A stretch of DNA of 19,960 nt from UCB3 sp964415605 (GTDB lineage: Bacteria > Chloroflexota > Anaerolineae > Epilineales > Epilineaceae). Of this stretch, positions 7,921 to 17,041 are shown in pieces. The notes under the pieces were generated by a model. It was not told the origin of the DNA. It did not search any database and was given only the letters and a program-made list of their open reading frames with translations. The stretch is from contig CAYQBA010000084.1 in NCBI GenBank assembly GCA_964415605.1, forward strand, positions 1 through 19,960, read 5' to 3'. Every line of letters starts with the position of its first letter. Position 1 is the stretch's first letter. The position numbers were made by a program, and so were the translations under genes.

Positions 7921-9066
7921 ATGGACTGGAACAAGCTCAAACGTCTATTCGGCAACAAGGACGAGAGCACTCTCCAGGTGCCGAAGCTCAACTGGATTGA
8001 AGCTGCCGACAATCCCTGGGGAGTCCGAGTGCTTGACGTGCGACCGGTCACTCTTACAGTGTCCTCGTGGTCTGTCGACCCTCATTGCGCGTCGAACGCC
8101 GTGTCTTTCGGCCAGGACGATGGAAGCAGCTTCATCGGCGAAGCACCCCCTTCTCGTCGCGTTACCGAGGCATCTTTGCGCTTTCCGATCGACCGCATCT
8201 TGGCGGATGGGGTGCTCTTTGTCCCCAGTGAGATGGAACACAAGTGGGCGCTCTTCTACCATCGCGGAGACATCATCTGCGTTCGGAGTTGGCAGCGAAA
8301 GGTTCAAGTGGTTGCGCGTGTGGAACAGCACCATGACCATCTTGAGGTCACGCAGGTACGGGGCATCTTCATCAACGAGGAAGAAGAGCCGGACTTCTCG
8401 ATCCGGGTCCTCGACTACCTGCTGAGAAGCCATGCTCTCAACGCAGTCTACCCGGCACCCCTACCGGCCGGAATGGAGTCAGACCCAACAGCAGCCGCCA
8501 TGTGGTGTATGTCCATGTTCGGAAATCGCGCTTTGGTCGCCACATCACACAGATTCGGTCGGCTTGATCCTGAGCGCCCGCTACGCACACACTCGTTACT
8601 CCATATTGCAGCCGCCCGTGGAGACCAGTCTGCGGTCGCCGAGTATTTGACCGCAGGCGTTCCCATCGATCTACTCGCTGGCGACGGCCTCGCGCCGCTT
8701 CATTGGGCACTTGCGTCCGATGATACGGCTATCATGACCTTTCTCCTCGATCGAGGTTCGCCGGTCGACGTGCGATCTGATGAGGGCGCGACGCCCCTGA
8801 TGAATGCTGTACAGAGTGCGCGCATCGAAATGGTGCGCTTATTGCTTGATCGCGGGGCCGATGCAAACGCACGGGATCTCCGGGGGTACACCGCGCTGCA
8901 TCGGGCCGCCGAAATGGGGCACATCGACATCACGCAGCTACTTCTTGATCGCGGGGCCACGCCGAATCTCGAGACCGATGGGCACACTCCACGCTCACTC
9001 GCGGAGCGGCGCAATCGGAGTGACGTCGTTTCGGTTCTCGACAAGCACATCGGAGCCACCAGATAA
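7921..9066 (+). CDS. Cytoplasmic ankyrin-repeat protein with uncharacterised N-terminal domain
   Basis: The protein has 381 residues. The frame is open far upstream into comEC, but the start is set at ATG 7921, which has AAGGA 7 nt before it; the upstream frame is Arg/Gly-rich noise. Residues 1-220 are a domain I cannot name, with a run of Trp, Asp and hydrophobic residues (NPWGVRVLDVRPVTL; an acidic INEEEEPDF at 151-159). From about 222 to 378 there are four full ankyrin repeats and a partial fifth, with standard TPLH/LLLDRGA-type cores (for example GYTALHRAAEMGHIDITQLL). No signal peptide or TM is visible. Ankyrin repeats bind protein partners; none can be named. GC content and codon choice differ clearly from comEC, which suggests a separate history. 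It is not operonic with the genes on either side on present evidence. Confidence 0.88.
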   Translation: MDWNKLKRLFGNKDESTLQVPKLNWIEAADNPWGVRVLDVRPVTLTVSSWSVDPHCASNAVSFGQDDGSSFIGEAPPSRRVTEASLRFPIDRILADGVLFVPSEMEHKWALFYHRGDIICVRSWQRKVQVVARVEQHHDHLEVTQVRGIFINEEEEPDFSIRVLDYLLRSHALNAVYPAPLPAGMESDPTAAAMWCMSMFGNRALVATSHRFGRLDPERPLRTHSLLHIAAARGDQSAVAEYLTAGVPIDLLAGDGLAPLHWALASDDTAIMTFLLDRGSPVDVRSDEGATPLMNAVQSARIEMVRLLLDRGADANARDLRGYTALHRAAEMGHIDITQLLLDRGATPNLETDGHTPRSLAERRNRSDVVSVLDKHIGATR

Positions 9067-9071
9067 CAACA

Positions 9072-9096
9072 GCACGCAGTGAACAGCCCTGCGTGC
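9072..9096 (+). terminator. Hairpin after the ankyrin gene, possible terminator
   Basis: GCACGCAG (9072-9079) and CTGCGTGC (9089-9096) pair perfectly across a 9-nt loop, starting 6 nt after the ankyrin stop. There is no T-run behind it, so it is only a modest candidate for a factor-independent terminator or a 3'-end stabilising stem. Confidence 0.35.
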
Positions 9097-9228
9097 CGCC
9101 ACTGCTGATCAGCATTCACCAGCGCTCAACCAGCAATAGGGTTGTCGATGGATCAACACATGATGACGCAGAGTCCATCACATACAATGATGTCGATCTC
9201 GTCAAATCGGTCTCACTGACTGCACCTC

Positions 9229-12201
9229 ATGATGCCCCACGCCGTCCTCGTTCCTCTGGTCGACCGATCGCGGCTGACGATTGGCCGTGCGGCCGACAAT
9301 CACGTGATCATCGACGCATCGCATGTTTCGAGCCATCACGCGCGCGTTGTCATGCATGAGGGTCGCCACGTCATCGAGGACGCGGGCAGCAGGAATGGGA
9401 CGTGGCTAGGGGGGCGCCGCATCCAACGGCACACACTCATGCCTGGCGATGTGGTCAAAGTGGGATCAGCCACCCTGACCTACGACGGTCACAGTCTTCA
9501 GATCGAGGGTGCCCCCACCCGCGTTCGCCAGATGGCGAGGGGCTCGCAACGATCATCGTCCGGAACATCGGCCGGTCAGCTGTATATGGGCTGTGTGGCG
9601 ATCTTCGCCGCATCCCTGTTCTTGGGTCTCATCGGATTTGCCGCGGTATATGCCGCGGTTGCCAGTGAGCTGCCAGACCCGGCCACGCTCGAACAACGCC
9701 TCAGCCAGTTCCGCAGCGCATGGATTCTCGATCGCAACGGTCAGGTTCTCTCCGAGGCATTCGATCAGGATTCAGGGCGGCGGACCATCGTCACCTTGGA
9801 TCACATCGCGCCTGAGCTGGTGCAAGCCACGGTTGCCACCGAGGATGCGTACTTCTACGAACACGGGGGGGTAGATCCAGTGGCATTGGCACGCGCGATG
9901 TGGTACGCAGCCTCGAGTGGCCGAGTCGTATCCGGGGCGTCCACCATCCCCCAACAACTGGTCAAGCTGGCATTCCTCTCCCCCGAACGCACGGTCCAGC
10001 GCAAGGTCAGAGAGGCGATCCTCGCCCACGAGGTGAGCCGCAAGTATTCCAAGACCCAGGTTCTCACGTATTACTTGAACGAAGTGTATTACGGCAACAT
10101 GGCTTATGGCATCCAATCCGCTGCACAAACCTACTTCGGGAAGGATGCGGTGGACCTCAATCTGGCCGAATCGGCGTTACTCGCGGGTCTGCCCCAGGCG
10201 CCGGCGTACTATGATCCGTACAGCTATCCCGAGCGTGCCAAACGGCGTCGTGAGATCGTCCTTGGCTTGATGGTGAAGTCCGGTTACCTCGATGCCGCCA
10301 CCGCGACCGCCACCGCTCAATCACCGATGAGCTTCGCATCCCGTGCGTCGAGCCAAGTCGCGCCGCACTTTGTGATATGGGTGCGCGAGCAAGTCGAGCA
10401 ACGAGTCGGTCCGGAAGCAGTGTATCGAACAGGGTTGAAGATCACGACGAGTCTCGATGCCGAGCTGCAGATGCAGGCGGAAACGATTGTGCGCGACCAT
10501 GTCGATGCACTCGTGGGGAAGGATGCCACCAATGGCGCGCTCGTAGCGCTGCGCCCCGATACGGGTGAAATCCTTGCTCTCGTCGGGAGCAAGGATTTCC
10601 GTGATGATGCCATTGCTGGTCAAGTCAACATGGCGGTTGTCCCACGCCAGCCGGGGAGCGCGATCAAGCCGTTTGTCTACATGTCGGCGTTTGCACAGAC
10701 GCACGAGACCACGGACGAGCCGTGGACGCCCGGAACGCTCTTGCCGGACTTCGTGACCGAGTTCACAGATGGCGTCCATGCACCGTACACGCCCGCCAAC
10801 TACGATGGCCGCGAACATGGCTTGGTGACGGTACGTCAGGCGCTTGGCAGCAGCTACAACATCCCGGCGGTGCGGGCGCTCGAGGTCGCGACCGTCCCTG
10901 AGTTCTTGGCGTTGGCCCGGCGTGTGGGCCTCACGAGTCTCGATCGTGACGATTATGGCTTGCCGATAGCGCTTGGAGCGGCCGAGGTGCCGTTGGTCGA
11001 TCTCACGGCAGCGTACGGCGTCCTCGCTCGGAACGGGCGTCGCGTTCTGCCGGTGGCTGTGAGGAAGATCACTGACGATCAGGATCGTGTGCTGTGCGAG
11101 ATCGGGACCACGACGCCGTGTCACGCCGTGATCGGCCGAGCGGATGAGCAGGTTCTCAGTGCGGCGGATGCCTTCCTCATCACCGATATCCTGAGCGACA
11201 ACGCAGCGCGAGCGCCAGCCTTTGGCCCGCGATCACCGTTGGTGCTCGACCGACCAGCGGCCGCCAAGACGGGTACGACAAACGACTACCGCGACAACTG
11301 GACCATCGGATACACGCCGCAGCTCGTCGCAGGCGTGTGGGTGGGCAATGCCGACAACCGACCGATGCAGGGCATGACGGGGATCTCCGGCGCCGCCCCG
11401 ATCTGGAACGCGTTCATGACGAGGGCATTGGCGAACACGGCCGTGGAGGACTTCAGCCCACCCGCGGGCGTGCGCCGCTTCACGGTGTGCGCCGACACCG
11501 GTTCGGCGCCCAGCCCGGCGTGCCCCGAGCGTCGCATGGCTTGGTTTGCCGACGATCGCCCCCCACTTCCGGCAGAGCGGGACTTGTGGCAGATGGTGCG
11601 GATCGACTCCGGCAACGGGTTGCTGGCAGATGCATCGACGCCTCCAGATCGAGTCGAGGAGCGGGCGTTCAAGGTGTATCCCGCTGAGCATCGGGCCTGG
11701 GCCGAGGCAAACGGCTTGCCGCAACCCCCCGTCGATGTCAGTCCGCCTGAGCCCCCGACGGTGATCATCGCCTGGCCGTCCGACGGCGATTCGGTCACAG
11801 GTCGGGTCGCGATCCTCGGCAGCGCCGGGGGATCCAGGTTCGTTCGATACACGCTTGAGATCGGCACCGGTGACGATCCTGACGACTGGACCACGATATC
11901 ACCGACGCCCGTCGATTCACCGGTAGCTGACGATGTGCTGGGCATTTGGGATGCGACGAACATGCCGGCGGGACCGTACACGCTTCGGCTCACGGTCGAG
12001 GATGACGCCGGAAACCTGACATGGGATGACGTCGTGGTGAATGTCGAGGCCGCGGGCAACGGATCGGCGACTCCGACGGCCACGCCGACGGATACCGCGA
12101 CGCCCGACGGTGCCCTCCCGACACCGACACCGACGGCTACGGCAACGGTCACGCCGACGCCCGAGCCGCCGGCGTTGCTGCGATGGCTGTTGGAGCCGTA
12201 G
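9229..12201 (+). CDS. FHA-domain class A penicillin-binding protein (glycosyltransferase/transpeptidase)
   Basis: A 990-residue peptidoglycan synthase with an unusual front end. Residues about 1-92 are an FHA phosphothreonine-binding domain: LTIGR (R20), VSSHHA (33-38; the usual Arg of SRxHA is Ser here) and RNGTWLGG. A TM helix follows (about 119-145), so FHA is cytoplasmic and the rest outside. The GT51 glycosyltransferase (about 160-345) has ATEDAYFYEHGG with catalytic E205. The transpeptidase has SAIK (S477/K480), SYN (542-544) and KTGT (680-683), all intact. A beta-sandwich domain (about 845-940) and a TP-rich tail ending PPALLRWLLEP close it. I chose ATG 9229 (ATGATG); no good ribosome binding site precedes it. 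It converges on the kinase operon, 21 nt stop to stop. I infer that cell-wall synthesis is controlled by phosphorylation from those kinases. Confidence 0.93.
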   Translation: MMPHAVLVPLVDRSRLTIGRAADNHVIIDASHVSSHHARVVMHEGRHVIEDAGSRNGTWLGGRRIQRHTLMPGDVVKVGSATLTYDGHSLQIEGAPTRVRQMARGSQRSSSGTSAGQLYMGCVAIFAASLFLGLIGFAAVYAAVASELPDPATLEQRLSQFRSAWILDRNGQVLSEAFDQDSGRRTIVTLDHIAPELVQATVATEDAYFYEHGGVDPVALARAMWYAASSGRVVSGASTIPQQLVKLAFLSPERTVQRKVREAILAHEVSRKYSKTQVLTYYLNEVYYGNMAYGIQSAAQTYFGKDAVDLNLAESALLAGLPQAPAYYDPYSYPERAKRRREIVLGLMVKSGYLDAATATATAQSPMSFASRASSQVAPHFVIWVREQVEQRVGPEAVYRTGLKITTSLDAELQMQAETIVRDHVDALVGKDATNGALVALRPDTGEILALVGSKDFRDDAIAGQVNMAVVPRQPGSAIKPFVYMSAFAQTHETTDEPWTPGTLLPDFVTEFTDGVHAPYTPANYDGREHGLVTVRQALGSSYNIPAVRALEVATVPEFLALARRVGLTSLDRDDYGLPIALGAAEVPLVDLTAAYGVLARNGRRVLPVAVRKITDDQDRVLCEIGTTTPCHAVIGRADEQVLSAADAFLITDILSDNAARAPAFGPRSPLVLDRPAAAKTGTTNDYRDNWTIGYTPQLVAGVWVGNADNRPMQGMTGISGAAPIWNAFMTRALANTAVEDFSPPAGVRRFTVCADTGSAPSPACPERRMAWFADDRPPLPAERDLWQMVRIDSGNGLLADASTPPDRVEERAFKVYPAEHRAWAEANGLPQPPVDVSPPEPPTVIIAWPSDGDSVTGRVAILGSAGGSRFVRYTLEIGTGDDPDDWTTISPTPVDSPVADDVLGIWDATNMPAGPYTLRLTVEDDAGNLTWDDVVVNVEAAGNGSATPTATPTDTATPDGALPTPTPTATATVTPTPEPPALLRWLLEP

Positions 12202-12222
12202 GCCCGGCTGACGCTGGTGGTT

Positions 12223-13731
12223 TCAGTCGTCGGCGTGCTTGACGACGTATTCCGCTCTTCGCTCTTCACCACTGGGGAGTCGGTAGTACAACCGGAACGT
12301 GATCTCGCCGTGGAAGCAGAGGTTGCTGCGACCTCCGACGGGATCGACGGGATCGGGATCCTTGTCGTCGTCACCCGCCTGGAAGCGCACATCTGTGACG
12401 CCACGCGTATCCCAGCGCATCTCGGTACATAGCTGGTCGGCGGGGAGCACGGGTCCGTGGATTCCCCAGAAGTTCACCTGCATGGGCTCGGCGGTCGGCG
12501 TGGACGTGTTTGGAGGAGTCGCCGTGTTCCTGGGCGTCGCCGTGGCGGCCGGCGTGGGCGTCGGCACGGGGGTCGGCGTATCGGTCGGTGGTGGCGGCGG
12601 CGTGTCGGTAATGTCGGTTGGCGTGGGCGTGTTCTCGGTGGGAACGAAGGATCCGCCTGCAGTGGACGTCGACGATGTCGCCAGGGGCTCAGTGGCAATC
12701 GACGTCGGGGAGATGGGTGTGCCACCCGGTGTCTCACCCGGTCGAAGGGCGAACACCGCGCCTGCGAGGAGTCCGCCGGCAAGGAGCAGCCCGGCGACGA
12801 TCGGAGTCGTTGGGCGATCGGGTTTCTGTCCGCCGCGCTTTTCTGGCTGGACCGGTGGAGGCATGGGCGTCTTCTGTGGCTTCCTCCTCTTGCCAGACCC
12901 AGGGGTGACCCCAAAACCCCTCTCGACCGCTTCCGCGAAGCTCCTCGCGTCTGGCCAGCGCTGCTCGGGCCGCTTCGCAATCGCCCGCAACACTGCCTGT
13001 TCAACCGCCATGGGCAACGCGGTGTTGTAGCGGCGTGGCGATGGCGGTGTGTCGTGGATGTGCTTGTGCAGCACCGCCAGATGGTTCTCTGCCGTGAACG
13101 GGGGGCGGCCGGCAACCATCTCGTACGTGACGATGCCCAGGCTGTAGATGTCGGTCGCGGCAGTGACCGGATTGCCTTCCGATTGCTCGGGGCTCATGTA
13201 CTCCGGTGTTCCCATGATCGTCCCGACGCGTGTGAGCCCGGGGCTGCCCAGAACGAGCACGAGGCCAAAGTCCAAAAGCGTCGCGTGCCCGTCCTGTCTG
13301 ACCATGATGTTGCCGGGCTTGATGTCGCGGTGAATCATGTTCTGTTCGTGGGCGTAGTCCAGCGCGTCGGCTACCTGATCGAGGATGCCGAGCACCTCCG
13401 CCGGGGGAAGCGACTTCCGGCGCTCAATCATGGCTTTGAGGGATTCGCCCGGCAGATACTCCATGGCGATGAAGTGATACCCCTTGTCTTCATCGACCTC
13501 ATAGATGGTGACGATGTTCGGATGGCTCAGCTTGGCTTCGGCTCGGGCGCCTCGGCGGAATCGCCGTACGGACTCATCATCTGACGCAAGGTGCGGCTTA
13601 AGGATCTTGAGTGCTACCGCCCGCCCCAGCACGGGATCCGTCGCGCGATACACAACGGCCATGCCACCGCTGCCGATCTCGGATTCGACTTGGTAGCGGC
13701 CGATTTGTTGGCCGATCAAGCTCTCGTTCAT
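12223..13731 (-). CDS. Receptor-type Ser/Thr protein kinase (PknB/PASTA-like kinase domain), first paralogue
   Basis: This is a 502-residue Hanks-type kinase. The kinase domain (about 12-270) has all key residues: GSGGMAVV (20-27), K42, HRDIKPGN with D136, DFG (154-156) and the activation segment GTPEYMSPEQ. A basic juxtamembrane stretch (KRRKPQK) precedes one TM helix (about 310-330), then a Thr/Pro-rich linker (about 335-415). The outer domain of about 85 residues (NFWGIHGPVLP...) has two Cys, 435 and 472, able to form a disulphide; I do not recognise its family and it is not PASTA. GAGG sits 8 nt before the ATG. It is the last gene of the five-gene minus-strand operon, 99 nt after the previous kinase, and ends 21 nt from the FHA-PBP stop. 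Likely targets include the FHA-PBP; that is inference. Confidence 0.93.
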   Translation of the reverse strand: MNESLIGQQIGRYQVESEIGSGGMAVVYRATDPVLGRAVALKILKPHLASDDESVRRFRRGARAEAKLSHPNIVTIYEVDEDKGYHFIAMEYLPGESLKAMIERRKSLPPAEVLGILDQVADALDYAHEQNMIHRDIKPGNIMVRQDGHATLLDFGLVLVLGSPGLTRVGTIMGTPEYMSPEQSEGNPVTAATDIYSLGIVTYEMVAGRPPFTAENHLAVLHKHIHDTPPSPRRYNTALPMAVEQAVLRAIAKRPEQRWPDARSFAEAVERGFGVTPGSGKRRKPQKTPMPPPVQPEKRGGQKPDRPTTPIVAGLLLAGGLLAGAVFALRPGETPGGTPISPTSIATEPLATSSTSTAGGSFVPTENTPTPTDITDTPPPPPTDTPTPVPTPTPAATATPRNTATPPNTSTPTAEPMQVNFWGIHGPVLPADQLCTEMRWDTRGVTDVRFQAGDDDKDPDPVDPVGGRSNLCFHGEITFRLYYRLPSGEERRAEYVVKHADD

Positions 13732-13830
13732 TGGGGCTACCTCAAGTCGTTGGCGGGTGTTCGCGAGATCGGACTGGCACCAGCATCATGCTCATGTTCA
13801 TCGGTCAGCGCACATGTCGTTGGCGCGTTC

Positions 13831-15375
13831 TCACCTGATGGCATTGCAGCCCATGGCACTCAGGGTACCCGGCATGCTCAGCGGGCTCATGAACTGGCGA
13901 TCCGTGTTGCGGATCACGCGTACGGCGACCATCCATGTCTGGGCGATCAGGCACGAACGGGTATAGTCGCGCTCCCAACACCATTCGCCTGGCCCAGGAG
14001 TATAGCCCGGACACTCCCGGCCACCGGTCCACGCGCCGGCGTCGCCAGCCACGACAATATCGAAGACCTCGTCGGGCGCCAGGGTGCCGTTCCAGCTCCA
14101 GCGGGCGCGGATCTTCTGATTGCCCACGCCGCCATGGCCGCACTCGCAGCGCAGCATCTCGACCACGACGCCTTCTGGTGCGGGGCGCGACGCAGGCGCG
14201 GCTGCGGTGGTTGCCTGAGGGGTGTCCGTCGCTGGCACCGGCGTCGGGGCCGGAGGTGACGTGGGCTCAGGCGGATGGGTGGGCGGATCGGCGGTGGGCA
14301 ATGCGGTCTCGGTCGGCACAGGTGTGTTGACCACGTGGGTGGGGCTGGGGGTAACCGATGGGAGTGCGGTGTGGGTCGACGTTGGCATTGGCGTCGGAGT
14401 AGGCGAAGGGGCCAGGGTGCTCGGGGCACGACCGGTGAAGGCCACGTATCCTCCCGCTGCCAGACCGACGGTGGCAACGACGCCGATGGCCGCGATGGGC
14501 CAGCGGGGGCCTTGACGGCTTGTCTGTTGTCCCCCAGTGCCTTGCCCGAAGCCAGAGGCGATGGCGCGCACGAAGTCCGTGGCGGTTCGCCAGCGACGCG
14601 AGGGATCCTTCTCCAAGGCCTTGAGGATAGCGACTTCGACGGCGGCGGGGAGGCTGGGATTGACCTGACGGGGCGGCGTCACGGGGGCGCTGATGTGCTG
14701 GTTCATCACGGCCCAGTGCATCTCGGCCTGGAAAGGCACGCGGCCGGTGAGGATCTCGTACGCGACGACGCCAAGGCTGTAGATGTCGCTCGCAGCCGTG
14801 GCGGGGTGACCTTGGGCCTGCTCGGGGCTCATGTACTCGGGAGTCCCGACGTAGGTGCCGACGCGCGTCCGGCCATCGCTGTCGCCCAGGACCTTCACCA
14901 ATCCGAAGTCGAGCAGCAGGGCGCGCTCGTCGGGCCCGACCATGATGTTGGCGGGCTTGACGTCACGGTGGATCATGGGGTAGGTGTGCGCATAGTCGAG
15001 CGCGGCCGCAATCTGGGTGAGGATGCTCACGGTGCGATCGGGGCCAAGTGGGCCGTGCCGCGTCAACAGGGCCTTGAGGGTTTCGCCAGGGGCGTACTCC
15101 ATGGCCATGTAATGGAGGTGATGGATCGGGTCGGTATCGACGTCGTAGATCGCGGCGATGTTGTGGTGCCGCAGCTTTGCGCCCTTCTTGGCCTCGTTCT
15201 CGAACCGGGCCACCGCGTCGGCGTCGCTCGCGAGCTCGGGGCGCAACACCTTGAGGGCCACCTCGTTCTCCAGCCGTGGGTTCTCGGCCTTGTACACCAT
15301 GGCCATGGCGCCGCCGCCGATCTCGGCCAGGACGCGGTACTTCCCGATGGTTTCTCCGACGAGGTTGGGCATCAC
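13831..15375 (-). CDS. Receptor-type Ser/Thr protein kinase with Cys-rich ectodomain, second paralogue
   Basis: A 514-residue kinase with K42, HRDVKPAN (D138), DFG (156-158) and GTPEYMSPEQ intact. The glycine loop reads GGGAMAMV, so the third Gly of GxGxxG is Ala; many active kinases tolerate this. TM about 293-314, then a long Thr/Pro linker (about 318-400). The ectodomain (about 401-514) has six Cys (410, 412, 455, 466, 475, 510) and a WSWNGTLAPDEVFDIVV strand pattern like an Ig or Fn3 fold; three disulphides are plausible. The start is GTG at 15375, with GGAG (15384-15387) 8 nt before it; ATG at 15372 is the alternative. The activation loop (RVGT..GTPEYMSPEQ) is closer to the first kinase than to the third, so these two are the nearer pair. 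Confidence 0.93.
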   Translation of the reverse strand: MMPNLVGETIGKYRVLAEIGGGAMAMVYKAENPRLENEVALKVLRPELASDADAVARFENEAKKGAKLRHHNIAAIYDVDTDPIHHLHYMAMEYAPGETLKALLTRHGPLGPDRTVSILTQIAAALDYAHTYPMIHRDVKPANIMVGPDERALLLDFGLVKVLGDSDGRTRVGTYVGTPEYMSPEQAQGHPATAASDIYSLGVVAYEILTGRVPFQAEMHWAVMNQHISAPVTPPRQVNPSLPAAVEVAILKALEKDPSRRWRTATDFVRAIASGFGQGTGGQQTSRQGPRWPIAAIGVVATVGLAAGGYVAFTGRAPSTLAPSPTPTPMPTSTHTALPSVTPSPTHVVNTPVPTETALPTADPPTHPPEPTSPPAPTPVPATDTPQATTAAAPASRPAPEGVVVEMLRCECGHGGVGNQKIRARWSWNGTLAPDEVFDIVVAGDAGAWTGGRECPGYTPGPGEWCWERDYTRSCLIAQTWMVAVRVIRNTDRQFMSPLSMPGTLSAMGCNAIR

Positions 15376-15383
15376 GCGCGGTG

Positions 15384-15387
15384 CTCC
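15384..15387 (-). promoter_or_regulatory. Ribosome binding site favouring the GTG start of the second kinase
   Basis: GGAG on the minus strand lies 8 nt from GTG 15375 and 11 nt from ATG 15372, so the GTG has the better spacing; the two starts differ by one residue. Confidence 0.4.
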
Positions 15388-15438
15388 GGAACGGGGGCGG
15401 TATCAGGTCTGTTGCTACAGAAGAAGGGCACGTCAACG

Positions 15439-16929
15439 CTACCGGTCGGGAGTGAGCTGCACAAAGCCCCCGCCTGACGAGGACTTGTCATCCGTCCGTT
15501 CCGGACAGCCACCCACCCAGTAAAACGAGCGAACGGCGCTCTCACTGCCCGGAATCGACTGCCCGGCAGCATCCAAGGCAGCCACGCGCCAGTGGACGAT
15601 GGCGCCGGGGGCAAACTTCGCCGTACCAGGACACCAGTCCGTATGAGTCTGTTCTCCCACCCACTTACCGAGAGATGGTGCGCATCCCTCGCCTTCACAC
15701 GCCTGCAGGTCATACTTGACCGCACCGATCATCGGCTGCCAAACGAACTTCACGGTCCTATCCAGCTTCAGCTTATCCCCGGGCTCGAGCAATGCCACCC
15801 TGTGTTGCGCTATTGGCGGCAAAGGCATCGACGTGGTCGAAGCAGGCGGTTGCGCGCCTTCGGACTGCACCGTCGCTGTTGGCACTTCGAAGTCCGCCGG
15901 CGGCGTGTCGGTCGGCCCGATGGTCGGCTCCGGGGCGGCGGCCCCCGCGGAGCTTGCACCGTCGGGTGTTGTCGATATCGGTGCGATCGTCCCGCCATTG
16001 ACGGAGTTGCCCGACTTGATTGCGAAGACCAATCCTATCACCAGCAGCAACGCCAGGGCGCCGCCGGCGATCAACGGCCATGGCACCCCACTCGGTCGAG
16101 CGCTCCCGTCCACTGCAGTCGCCAGCTCGCGCGCAAAGGCCGAGGCCGACGGCCAGCGCCGGTCCGGCTGTTTGGCCATCGCGCGCATGACCGCTCGCTC
16201 AGCCAACAACGGAACGCCGCGTTGGACTTGACGCATCGGCGGTGGCGTGCGGTTGATGTGAGCGTAGAGCAGCGCCGCGGGGGTTTCCGACCGGAACGGG
16301 GTCTGGCCCGTGAGGGCCTCGTAGGCAACGACGCCGAGACTGTAGATGTCGGTGGCTTTGGTGACCTTGTCGCCGCTTGCCTGCTCGGGGCTCATGTAAG
16401 CCGGGGCCCCGATCGGCACGCCATCGGTCGTGATGTCGGCCATCTGGGCCGCCTTCACCAGACCGAAGTCCATGAGCGTCGCGTGCCCGCCTGGGCCGAT
16501 CATGATGTTGTTGGGCTTGATGTCGCGGTGGATCAGCCCCTTGCTGTGCGCGAGGTCGATCGCTTCGCCAATCTCGGCGATCATACGCGCGACCCATTGG
16601 GGGCGTTGAGCACCAGCATGCGCGATTTGATCGGCAAGGGTTCGTCCCGCCAGCAGCTCCATGCTGATGTAGGGCAGGCCGTCGGTCTCACCCACCTCGT
16701 AGATCTGCACCAGGTGGGGGTGATCCAAGCTGGCCATCGCTCGCGCCTCGCGCCGGAACCGCTCCACCACAGGTGGGTGTGACGCCAGCTCGGGCTTGAT
16801 CACCTTGATGGCCACATGCCGATCAAGCACCGGATCGTGGGCTCGATAGACCACGGCCATCCCCCCGCGCCCGAGCAGGGCAAGGAGGTGATACCGCCCG
16901 AAGGAACGTCCGACGAGGTTGAGCGTCAT
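15439..16929 (-). CDS. Receptor-type Ser/Thr protein kinase sharing its ectodomain with the PP2C phosphatase
   Basis: This 496-residue kinase has GRGGMAVV (20-27), K42, HRDIKPNN (D136), DFG (154-156) and an activation end GAPAYMSPEQ (others here have GTPEYMSPEQ). TM about 284-304, TP-type linker, then an outer module (about 376-487) with four Cys (411, 416, 433, 475) and an Fn3-like look (KFVWQPMIGAVKYDLQACEG). This module is nearly identical to the C-terminus of the phosphatase at the head of the operon. The frame is open to an ATG at 17076, which would add 49 residues and overlap the propeller gene. I chose ATG 16929 because the domain then aligns exactly with both sister kinases (K42 in all three), though no clear ribosome binding site is present. 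It lies 112 nt after the propeller gene. Confidence 0.92.
   Translation of the reverse strand: MTLNLVGRSFGRYHLLALLGRGGMAVVYRAHDPVLDRHVAIKVIKPELASHPPVVERFRREARAMASLDHPHLVQIYEVGETDGLPYISMELLAGRTLADQIAHAGAQRPQWVARMIAEIGEAIDLAHSKGLIHRDIKPNNIMIGPGGHATLMDFGLVKAAQMADITTDGVPIGAPAYMSPEQASGDKVTKATDIYSLGVVAYEALTGQTPFRSETPAALLYAHINRTPPPMRQVQRGVPLLAERAVMRAMAKQPDRRWPSASAFARELATAVDGSARPSGVPWPLIAGGALALLLVIGLVFAIKSGNSVNGGTIAPISTTPDGASSAGAAAPEPTIGPTDTPPADFEVPTATVQSEGAQPPASTTSMPLPPIAQHRVALLEPGDKLKLDRTVKFVWQPMIGAVKYDLQACEGEGCAPSLGKWVGEQTHTDWCPGTAKFAPGAIVHWRVAALDAAGQSIPGSESAVRSFYWVGGCPERTDDKSSSGGGFVQLTPDR
15482..15930 (-). repeat. Duplicated ectodomain segment, copy in the third kinase
   Basis: Collinear with 18421-18869 at a constant offset of 2939 nt. 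In the first 317 nt I count about 26 mismatches by hand (near 92% identity), with 84 identical bases in a row at 15705-15788. The linker part diverges but keeps its length, and the flank encoding PTIGPTDTPPADF is again conserved. Confidence 0.9.
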
Positions 16930-17041
16930 GGCGGCGGGGGTCCACAACCCACGCCATGACAGTCGGTATGCGCCTGCGACGTCGCTGGCAGGGTTGGCCG
17001 CCGATGATCGCCAGGAAGGGTGACCCATGACCGGCGAGGCG

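Noticed and set aside
12202..12222. Terminator between the convergent PBP and kinase genes
   Set aside because: Only 21 nt separate the stops and I see no stem or T-run there.
13591..15477. Plus-strand frames of 222 and 400 codons opposite the kinases
   Set aside because: Antisense shadows of kinase domains whose catalytic motifs are all intact on the minus strand.
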